From NCBI GenBank assembly GCA_903970355.1, contig CAJCIF010000480.1, positions 1-12,587 on the forward strand: 12,587 nt of DNA. The letters are read 5' to 3'. The stretch is from Actinomycetota bacterium (GTDB lineage: Bacteria; Cyanobacteriota; Vampirovibrionia; Obscuribacterales; Obscuribacteraceae). Shown one piece after another: positions 6,493 through 12,587 of the stretch. The notes beneath the pieces are model-generated. The model did no database searches. It saw only the letters and a list, made by a program, of their open reading frames with translations, and was not told the origin of the DNA. Positions within the stretch are counted from its first letter, which is position 1, and every line of letters begins with the position of its first letter. Position numbers and translations under genes: made by a program.

Positions 6493-8596
6493 GAACATCT
6501 TCCTTTTCCTGGCGCAATTCGCTAAGGGCAATCAACACCATTAGCTGAACAAATCCGCGATAGCCCTCCATCCAATTTATAGATGTGCCTACGAGCTCTT
6601 CTAAGTTTGGAACCATCTCGTTGGCATACTTGTCGAGCAATTCAAGAGGTAACGGTCTCGAAAGAACTAGATCTTGCCGGGCCAAATCTTCGTTGTAATC
6701 CCAATATGCAAGACAGCCACTGTTAGTAAGTTCGTGCAGAAGTTCTTCAAGTTCGATACTGGAGCTAAGTGAAAGTTTGAGCTGTAGATTTGGACTTGCA
6801 CCAACATCATTGGCATCAAAAGAGTCTGGTGAAAAGTAAGAGATGGCAATATCCGCAAAGTCCCTTTGAGGAGAAATAAACCGATCGAAGTCGTTTCTGC
6901 GCCTGTTCATTTGTGCGGCGACTTGTTGTTGTGTGTAGTTTCGCTGGCTAACGTCGCGGCACATTTTCCAATGATGCTTGATTGGACCATCTGGATCCAT
7001 AAAGATTTTCAAGTCGATGATCTTTCTCGATTTCGGAATATAAAAGGTGTGCAGACCGGAAACGACTATAAAATCGTTGGGGTGAATGGCTTTAGCATGA
7101 GTAAATTTCCCTGTTCCATGGTCGTAATCGACTCGTGCAACGCTTTCGCCTCTTTTGAGATTGAGAAGAGTCTCGGCCTGGCGATGCAAAAAATTAGCTT
7201 TCGGATCGAGATGGGTAAGTGACTGCCAGTGTTCGTCATCTCTCGACCATTTATGATCGGCATCACCTTCAACCTCTACCACCTTATCGTGCAAGAGTTG
7301 CTTGAGGTCTTGCAATAGAGTTGATTTTCCTGAACCACTGTCGCCACCAATACCTATAACAATGGCGCGATCCCGCTTGTAAATAGAATTGCTTTTCACT
7401 CCGGAACGATAGAAAAGAACGATGTTGATCAACAACGATGCTTCCAAAATGGTGAAAGCAATGGAAGTGAGCGTCGTGTTTTCGATATGGTACGGATTGG
7501 GAATTCCCAAAAATAGTAAGTCCGTATGATCGAAACGATGAAAGAAAAGAAAATAAACGAGATAGCAAATATATAAAGCCGAACAAGAAACAATAAGACG
7601 CTTTTCTCGGTTGCCGTATTTGATGAGGAATACGGTTAAAAACGGAACCATCCATACATACCAACCGGGAGCCGGAACGATTGATAGAACAAGGACCGAA
7701 AAAACGATCGTTAAAAACGAATCCAACAAATCAACATTGATTTTCGGATAGAGCAAGAAACGGCCATAGACAATCATCACCCCAAAGACCGCCAAATAGA
7801 GCTTAGTTTCTCCAAAATCAATTTGGGCATCAAATATGGTGTGTTGTTTAGGATTATTTAGAACAAGCTCTCGAAATCCTGGAGAGTCGAGGTAAGGATA
7901 AATCAGAAACAGGCCGGTAAGTATAGCCCCGATCACAAAAGAAGAAGCAAGCGGCAAGCGCTTATTTCGCCAGATGTACGCAAAAAATAGAGGGCAAGCC
8001 GCAAAAATATGCGCTTTGGTGGCAAGCGAAATGCCGGCTAATATGGCTGCCTTTACGAGAGCATTTTTCTGAATGAAATAAGTGGTGCCAAATAGCATGG
8101 CTGTTGGAATAAGATCCAGCTGCGAGTGCATGTAGCACGCGTACATAATAATCGGTGAGAGATAGTAGTACCAAAGAACGCTCTTTAGCTTTCCGGGAAA
8201 TGTTTTGCACAGCAGCCAGGTGATTGTGATATCGCTCACTAAAGTAGGAAGCTTCAGGAAAAAATTCACGGCAAAAGAATTGTCCCACCCTATTTTTTTG
8301 AGAGGCAGACAAAAGAAAGCAAGCACATATAGCATTACTGGCTGATAGGGAAACCAGTCCTTTGCCTCTGAATGACTGAGGAAATAATCCCATGGATTGT
8401 CGAAGTATATGAAGTAGTGCCGTAAGAAAGGCTCAAACAAATCCTTTTGATAGCCCGATGAGAATACAACCATAAGGGCAATTTTGAGAACGGTTACCGC
8501 GGCAAATAGCTTTATGATTGGAGAATGCCAGAGAATTCTCTTCTGCGAAACCGCACCCTCTGAGATTTCTTTTGCAGTCCCTAGTTCAGTCTTCAT
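6482..8596 (-). CDS. Fusion of GT-C-like polytopic membrane domain with uridine-kinase/PRK-type P-loop kinase
   Basis: The 704-residue protein has two unlike halves. Residues 1-400 form about 10-12 membrane helices (for example near 27-48, 87-103, 117-131, 139-157, 182-208, 217-236, 265-283, 290-326, 334-352 and 377-397). FPYQPVMLY (82-90), HSQLDLIPTAML (157-168) and PAPGWYVWMVPFL (308-320) resemble polyprenol-phosphate-dependent GT-C mannosyltransferases. After a basic linker (401-410) a kinase domain begins. Its Walker A is GGDSGSGKST (417-426), then GDADHKW (444-450) with a candidate catalytic Asp. YDHGTGKFTHAK (491-502) follows, then SGLHTFYIP (513-521) and a RRRNDFDRFISP helix (565-576). 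This matches the phosphoribulokinase/uridine kinase family. About 110 further residues (from 595) are not recognised. Positive charge at both ends predicts N-in/C-in topology with the kinase facing the cytoplasm. The start overlaps the histidine kinase stop as ATGA. It would phosphorylate a small sugar or polyol and, separately, handle a lipid-linked sugar; the link is inferred. Confidence 0.8.
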   Translation of the reverse strand: MKTELGTAKEISEGAVSQKRILWHSPIIKLFAAVTVLKIALMVVFSSGYQKDLFEPFLRHYFIYFDNPWDYFLSHSEAKDWFPYQPVMLYVLAFFCLPLKKIGWDNSFAVNFFLKLPTLVSDITITWLLCKTFPGKLKSVLWYYYLSPIIMYACYMHSQLDLIPTAMLFGTTYFIQKNALVKAAILAGISLATKAHIFAACPLFFAYIWRNKRLPLASSFVIGAILTGLFLIYPYLDSPGFRELVLNNPKQHTIFDAQIDFGETKLYLAVFGVMIVYGRFLLYPKINVDLLDSFLTIVFSVLVLSIVPAPGWYVWMVPFLTVFLIKYGNREKRLIVSCSALYICYLVYFLFFHRFDHTDLLFLGIPNPYHIENTTLTSIAFTILEASLLINIVLFYRSGVKSNSIYKRDRAIVIGIGGDSGSGKSTLLQDLKQLLHDKVVEVEGDADHKWSRDDEHWQSLTHLDPKANFLHRQAETLLNLKRGESVARVDYDHGTGKFTHAKAIHPNDFIVVSGLHTFYIPKSRKIIDLKIFMDPDGPIKHHWKMCRDVSQRNYTQQQVAAQMNRRRNDFDRFISPQRDFADIAISYFSPDSFDANDVGASPNLQLKLSLSSSIELEELLHELTNSGCLAYWDYNEDLARQDLVLSRPLPLELLDKYANEMVPNLEELVGTSINWMEGYRGFVQLMVLIALSELRQEKEDVHEV
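6499..6503 (-). promoter_or_regulatory. Ribosome binding site deciding the HAD gene start
   Basis: GGAAG on the minus strand lies 6 bp upstream of the ATG at 6492 and inside the 3' end of the fusion gene. It favours this ATG over the in-frame ATG at 6498, which would leave no spacer, and over the longer opening at 6531. Confidence 0.55.
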
Positions 8597-10422
8597 CGCT
8601 TAAGAGTTTTCTCTCCACTAACGCTTGCCAGTTGGTCCAACTGCTCTTCAAGAGGTTTCTCTTCAGCTTCAATCGGTTCGATCGGTATTCTAAACCAAAA
8701 TCGGCTTCCCACCTTCACAGTGTTATCAACACCAATTGAACCGTGGTGCTCTTCGGTAATTGCTTTGGCAATGGCCAGACCAAGACCCGTACCGGCTCTC
8801 TCCTTGCCATCATATAAACTCAGCTGTTCGTACTTGCGGAAAAGCCTGTCCAGGTTTTCATCGGATATACCAGGACCAGTATCAAATACTGAGAAAAGGC
8901 AATCATTATCAACTTTTTCCACCTCTAACCGTACGGTGGTGTTAGCAGCTGAGAACTTGATCGCATTCGACAGAAGGTTAGTGAGGATCTGGATAATGCG
9001 ATCTTCATCGCAAACAATTTTGCCTTTGTATTTCAAGAAAGATTCCATCTGAATGTTGGAGGCAGAGCCAAGGGCTTGCAAACCATCGGTTGCCCTTTGA
9101 ACCAGAGTCTCCACCGAAATTTTGGCGAGACGCAAAACTAACTTGCCTTCCTCAATCTTTCTAATATCGAGCATATCGTTAATCAGCCGGATCAGGCGAT
9201 CTAGCTCCGCCTGCGCAATATCAAGCACAGGTGTCATTTTGGGATTCTGCTGTTCCTCATCATACGCATCCATGAGGCTCAATGCTGTTCTAATCGAAGT
9301 GAGGGGAGTCCGCAATTCATGGGATACGGTGCTATAGAAGTCGCGGATTTTTCGCTGCGCTTCTTCGCGCGGCGTAATATCATCGATTACCCCGATCACA
9401 AGTGGTCCTGAAGGCAATGCCAGTAAACTCAAAGCGAGTTGAATGTGAAATTTCTCTCCACCTTTACGTAACGCGGTGGTATCAGTAATGTGGTGCACAA
9501 CCATTGAATTCTCAGTCTTATGCAAAGACGAGACTACATCCATAAAATTCGGAACGAGTAATGCGAAACTTTGACTAACCAATTCGCTTTCAGCGTAACC
9601 GAATATATTCAACATGGCATTGTTGGAAGATTCTATTTTGCCATCGCTACCCATGGTAACGATTCCGACCGGTGCCGTTTCAAAGATAGCTCCCAGACGA
9701 GCCGCCTTTTCTTCAGAACTTCGTTCCGCTTCCCGAAATCGAGATTCGGCACCACGCACCAGACTCTCCATTTTGCGCTTTTCCGTCACATATACATAGG
9801 CTTGACGGGCAAGCATGGTGCCAGCAACCACGACAAACATCCATAACAATGTCAAAATTTGATCGACAATGGCACGAGCCAATTTCATTTCTGAATCGTG
9901 TCCCTCACGAACCCTATCTATGCCGGATTGAAAATTTGCAATCGTGTCTTCGATTGTCTTAGATGCGGTGACAGTTTTGGCAAGCTCCGAATCGATATCT
10001 GTGAGTGTGTGAGAATCGATGCGAGCATAAAAGTCCTTATCGAGTGCGATTCTGTTTTGAACGTTGGAATTGATACCTTGACGATACTGGGAAAAACGAT
10101 CTTCTCGTCCCGGTGCTACTCCTAAAGCAAGACTGAGAGACAATAAATTATTAACGGTTTCGTCTTTGCGCTGCCGCACTTCTTTATCCTGAGTGTGGGC
10201 ATAAATCTGCTCAAATAACGTCAGTTCTTCTACTCTTGCAAGCAGGTTCCGTAAAACGAACAATTGTTGTTGCTCTTGAATTAGCGATCTATTGTCGTCC
10301 ATCTGCCAGATAAACCGTTCGGCAGAAATAATGCATGCAAAAGCTATGACGATCGTGAACGCCATGAGCGCCATGATGCCTTTGATCGAACCAAATTTAT
10401 CTCTTGGATCGCTCGTGCTCAT
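8593..10422 (-). CDS. Membrane sensor histidine kinase (CHASE3-like sensor, PAS, HisKA, HATPase_c)
   Basis: The 609-residue protein is a classical two-helix membrane sensor. TM1 is at about 15-35. A 150-residue all-helical extracytoplasmic segment (38-185), rich in Q, E and R and resembling CHASE3/four-helix-bundle sensors, follows. TM2 is at about 186-206, then a charged linker coiled coil (212-242). A PAS domain occupies about 243-350 (PVGIVTMGSDGKIESSNNA at 251-269). The HisKA H-box is SHELRTPL (367-374), with phosphorylatable H368. The HATPase domain has the N-box TNLLSNAIKF (481-490), G1 DTGPGIS (514-520), an F-box near LFRKYEQL (527-534) and G2 GTGLGLA (544-550). No receiver domain is attached, and no response regulator gene is in the window. 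The ATG at 10422 has a strong AAGGAG just upstream, and the gene lies 13 bp after the TPR gene. The stop overlaps the fusion gene start (ATGA). Signal and partner are unknown. Confidence 0.92.
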   Translation of the reverse strand: MSTSDPRDKFGSIKGIMALMAFTIVIAFACIISAERFIWQMDDNRSLIQEQQQLFVLRNLLARVEELTLFEQIYAHTQDKEVRQRKDETVNNLLSLSLALGVAPGREDRFSQYRQGINSNVQNRIALDKDFYARIDSHTLTDIDSELAKTVTASKTIEDTIANFQSGIDRVREGHDSEMKLARAIVDQILTLLWMFVVVAGTMLARQAYVYVTEKRKMESLVRGAESRFREAERSSEEKAARLGAIFETAPVGIVTMGSDGKIESSNNAMLNIFGYAESELVSQSFALLVPNFMDVVSSLHKTENSMVVHHITDTTALRKGGEKFHIQLALSLLALPSGPLVIGVIDDITPREEAQRKIRDFYSTVSHELRTPLTSIRTALSLMDAYDEEQQNPKMTPVLDIAQAELDRLIRLINDMLDIRKIEEGKLVLRLAKISVETLVQRATDGLQALGSASNIQMESFLKYKGKIVCDEDRIIQILTNLLSNAIKFSAANTTVRLEVEKVDNDCLFSVFDTGPGISDENLDRLFRKYEQLSLYDGKERAGTGLGLAIAKAITEEHHGSIGVDNTVKVGSRFWFRIPIEPIEAEEKPLEEQLDQLASVSGEKTLKR

Positions 10423-10426
10423 TGCT

Positions 10427-10432
10427 CTCCTT
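10427..10432 (-). promoter_or_regulatory. Strong Shine-Dalgarno of the histidine kinase gene
   Basis: AAGGAG on the minus strand ends 4 bp before the ATG at 10422, inside the 13-bp gap after the TPR gene. It is the best ribosome binding site in the operon and fixes the kinase start. Confidence 0.7.
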
Positions 10433-10435
10433 AAA

Positions 10436-12587
10436 TTAAAGCCCCTTCAATATAGCAGTGAGCTCATCCTTTTCAGCATCTGATTTGCATTTTGAGATTG
10501 CATCCGTGATAAGCCTCTTGCCTTGTTCAGGCTGGCCTCCGCGTGCATAGGTTTCGGCTAGCCCTTTCAAAGCCTTTAGATTGGTTGGATCTTCACCGAC
10601 AAGCTTTTGAAAAATAGCAAGTGCCTCTGAAGTTTGGCCGGCATTCTTCAAAACTTCACCAGCAAAAACTTGTTCATCAGCATGCAAAGATTTCAGTGAC
10701 TGGAGAGCTTTAATTTGTTCGGCCGCTTCAGAATCACGTCTTTGTTCGTGCAGCGCATGGGCAAGGTAGCGGCGGGCCGTTTCATCGTTAGGATCGGTTC
10801 TAACTGCTTGTTTGAGGACAATTGTGGCTTCATCAAGGTTTCCTGATGAATATTGTTCGTAGCCTAGTTTAAGCAGGTTGGCAAGATTCATATGTGCAAT
10901 TTTTGCCTGTAAAGCCTTGTCGTTAGCTACCGGTTTTTGAATGATTTCCTCGACATTACTGGCTTTTTCATAGGGCGCTGTCTTCTGCACGTACTGACGC
11001 ACTTCCTCAGAATCAGGCTTTAAGCGCAATGCGTTGTTGAAATCAATCATTGCGTTTTTATATTCGTGCTCCTGAAAATAACACAATCCCCGCTTGAAAT
11101 AGGGATAGTAATTATGCGGTTCACGCCCAATTGCTGTTTCGAAATCATATTCAGCGCTTTTGCGACTACCCGCCTGCCAGTTGCTATAGGCCCTATCCGT
11201 AATTGATTTTGCAGTCGGACTAAGGGAAACTACTTTGTCGTAGTCTTTAAGCGCTTGTACATACTGACCGAGCTTTTCATTTGAAGCGGCGCGTTTTGCA
11301 TAGATGTCTATGTTGCTTGGACTGATTGTGAGCGCTGTTGTATAGAATTTGACGGCATCATCATATTTCGCATCAGCTTCAGCAAGTTTAGCCATGCGAA
11401 GAAGATCCGGCATTGTCTTCTTACCTGAGAGATCAAATGCCTTCTTGCTGTTCTCATATTCGGCATTAATGTCTTTCTGCTGATGAGCAAGGCGTGCCTT
11501 GCCGTCGTAAGCCGAAACCGTTTTTGCATCAAGTTCCAGCGCTTTATTGAAAGAGTCTTCTGCTTTAGCGAGTTCACCTTGTTTGAGAGCTAACTCTCCT
11601 AAACAGACATAAATCTGAGGATTGCCGGGAGACAATTCTTTAGCCTTGTCCAAGCATTCACTAGCTTGATAAAAACTGTCCAGATTGATCAGGCACCAGG
11701 CTCTTTTTACCAGGGCATCCTGACAAGTCGGGTCTTTACTTAGCACTGTATCCAGTGTGTTGGCAGCCTTTTCAAATTGATTCGTTGCAGCCAAACCAAA
11801 TCCGTAGCCTTTCAAGTAATTTAGATTATCCGGTTCCATGGACAAGGCCGTTGAGTAGTCTTGCATGGCATCTTTGAATTCACCCAATTCCATCCTGGCT
11901 GAAGCGCGCGCCGCTAAGTACTTTGCTTGCTGCGTTTTAACGGGCATTGCCAATAATTTTGTATATTCGTCATTAGCCTTCTGCCAATTCTTTTTGCGTA
12001 AATCCAGTTCTGCCTGCGTTTGCATTGCTTCAGCATTTCCAGGTTCTCTGCTCAAAACCAAACGCAAATCTGCATCAACTAGATTCAAATGATTCGTTTC
12101 AAGATTGAATCGAGCCCTTTTCGTGCGGGCTGTTAGTGAGTTTGGCGCAAGCATGATCGCTTGGTCGAAGTATCTTCTTGCTGCCACTTGGTTGTTCACT
12201 TTCCATTGCTGCATCGCCTGGGAAATCAAATAATCACTGGCAAAAGCAAGACCAAGTATGCAGATACCAAGTAGTATGCAAACCGTAATACCTCCAAACA
12301 TGAGACGTTGGCGATAGCGGTTGCCCCAATGTCGCAATTCGCGCAGATCAGCACGTTTGCTTTTGTCGCCTGCTGCAAAATAAGCCTGGGCATGCTCATG
12401 ATTGAGTGATTCCTGGTCTTGCAAAGACGCTTTTGTGCCGGTTGCAAATCGACTTTTGCCTAGCTTCGAAAGAGCATTCGAGCGCTGTGGCCGATTCGAA
12501 TTTATTGATTCTTCTTCCGGTCCCGTCGATTCTGGATGCCCGTTCGTTTTTGCATTTGGAGCGGCGGGCAGATCTCCCGTATTTATT
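10436..12587 (-). CDS. Membrane-anchored multi-TPR protein, 5' end beyond the window
   Basis: The frame is open from the stop at 10436 to the right edge (716 visible residues). It contains no ATG upstream of the first helix, only a TTG at 12424, so the true start probably lies outside the window. The visible N-terminus (12586 to about 12310) is polar, proline- and serine-rich and probably disordered. It ends in a basic stretch (RYRQR). One membrane helix follows at about 12304-12239. Positive-inside logic then puts the rest in the periplasm. This remainder is a solenoid of roughly 15 tetratricopeptide repeats of about 34 residues. Many have the family A/G/Y/A/P pattern, for example YLKGYGFGLAATNQFEKA and YFKRGLCYFQEHEYKNAM. 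An interruption of about 45 residues near 11000-10870 splits it into two blocks. TPR proteins scaffold protein complexes, often in envelope or glycan assembly. It is the first visible gene of the operon, 13 bp before the sensor kinase. No enzymatic motif seen. Confidence 0.85.
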   Translation of the reverse strand, partial: INTGDLPAAPNAKTNGHPESTGPEEESINSNRPQRSNALSKLGKSRFATGTKASLQDQESLNHEHAQAYFAAGDKSKRADLRELRHWGNRYRQRLMFGGITVCILLGICILGLAFASDYLISQAMQQWKVNNQVAARRYFDQAIMLAPNSLTARTKRARFNLETNHLNLVDADLRLVLSREPGNAEAMQTQAELDLRKKNWQKANDEYTKLLAMPVKTQQAKYLAARASARMELGEFKDAMQDYSTALSMEPDNLNYLKGYGFGLAATNQFEKAANTLDTVLSKDPTCQDALVKRAWCLINLDSFYQASECLDKAKELSPGNPQIYVCLGELALKQGELAKAEDSFNKALELDAKTVSAYDGKARLAHQQKDINAEYENSKKAFDLSGKKTMPDLLRMAKLAEADAKYDDAVKFYTTALTISPSNIDIYAKRAASNEKLGQYVQALKDYDKVVSLSPTAKSITDRAYSNWQAGSRKSAEYDFETAIGREPHNYYPYFKRGLCYFQEHEYKNAMIDFNNALRLKPDSEEVRQYVQKTAPYEKASNVEEIIQKPVANDKALQAKIAHMNLANLLKLGYEQYSSGNLDEATIVLKQAVRTDPNDETARRYLAHALHEQRRDSEAAEQIKALQSLKSLHADEQVFAGEVLKNAGQTSEALAIFQKLVGEDPTNLKALKGLAETYARGGQPEQGKRLITDAISKCKSDAEKDELTAILKGL

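Larger units (their letters stand above)
1680..12587 (-). other. Eight-gene minus-strand operon: signalling plus sugar-activation pathway
   Basis: Eight consecutive genes on the minus strand have junctions of +13, -4, -11, about -17, -4, +14 and +8 bp in transcription order (TPR, histidine kinase, GT-C/kinase, HAD, aldolase, nucleotidyltransferase, GT2, GDPD-like). There is no gap large enough for an internal promoter region or terminator, although promoters inside coding sequence cannot be excluded. The operon promoter lies beyond the right edge. The enzymes could form an ordered route: carbon-skeleton formation or cleavage (aldolase), dephosphorylation (HAD), phosphorylation (kinase domain), nucleotide activation (tandem transferase) and transfer to lipid or glycan (GT2, GT-C domain). 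The operon structure is seen directly; the pathway order is inference. Confidence 0.75.

Noticed and set aside
7962..8393. Minus-strand 143-codon frame and the neighbouring 7284-7664 frame
   Set aside because: Both are out-of-frame readings of the membrane half of the fusion gene. The in-frame translation has continuous helices and family motifs, so these are shadows rather than signs of a frameshift.
8593..10422. Hybrid kinase or attached response regulator
   Set aside because: The protein ends about 35 residues after the HATPase domain in a Glu-rich tail. No receiver motif is present, and no receiver-domain gene occurs in the window.
1..12587. Mobile elements, CRISPR arrays, tRNA or rRNA genes, phage genes
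   Set aside because: No transposase or integrase motifs, no regularly spaced repeats and no tRNA-like cloverleaf were seen. The only non-coding stretch longer than about 15 bp is 955-1082.

Overview
The window looks like an ordinary chromosomal stretch of a Gram-negative-type environmental bacterium of moderate GC content. It has tightly packed genes, several non-ATG starts and a lipid-linked sugar/surface-glycan flavour. No rRNA, tRNA, mobile element, CRISPR array or phage gene was seen. I cannot fix the taxon from sequence reading alone. A deep-branching, non-model lineage (for example a non-photosynthetic cyanobacterial relative) would fit the large TPR and PAS-kinase proteins, but that is only an impression.

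Left edge (1-954, minus strand): the N-terminal 318 codons of a GT39/ArnT-like (PMT_2) membrane glycosyltransferase, cut by the window edge. A 128-bp divergent intergenic region (955-1082) follows, the only real non-coding DNA here. Next is a plus-strand gene (1083-1679) closely resembling RluE, a 23S rRNA pseudouridine synthase. In it the universally expected catalytic Asp of the RLD motif reads Glu.

From 1680 to the right edge, everything lies on the minus strand and behaves as one operon. In transcription order it encodes: a membrane-anchored TPR protein (5' end outside the window); a CHASE3-like/PAS sensor histidine kinase; a fusion of a GT-C-like polytopic membrane domain to a uridine-kinase/phosphoribulokinase-type P-loop kinase; a HAD phosphatase; a class II aldolase (TTG start); a protein made of two complete tandem sugar-nucleotidyltransferase domains; a GT2 glycosyltransferase; and a short GDPD-like phosphodiesterase. 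Junctions range from a 17-bp overlap to a 14-bp gap, including two ATGA stop/start overlaps. The last gene ends base-to-base against the stop codon of rluE, with no space for a terminator.

Taken together, aldolase, phosphatase, kinase, nucleotidyltransferase, GT2 and GT-C read like a complete pathway. It would build a small phosphorylated sugar or polyol, activate it with a nucleotide and place it on a lipid-linked or surface glycan. The sensor kinase and TPR protein in the same transcript may sense or scaffold this process. The most novel elements are the membrane-GT/kinase fusion, the tandem nucleotidyltransferase and the embedding of a sensor kinase in the pathway operon. The substrate cannot be read from the sequence.
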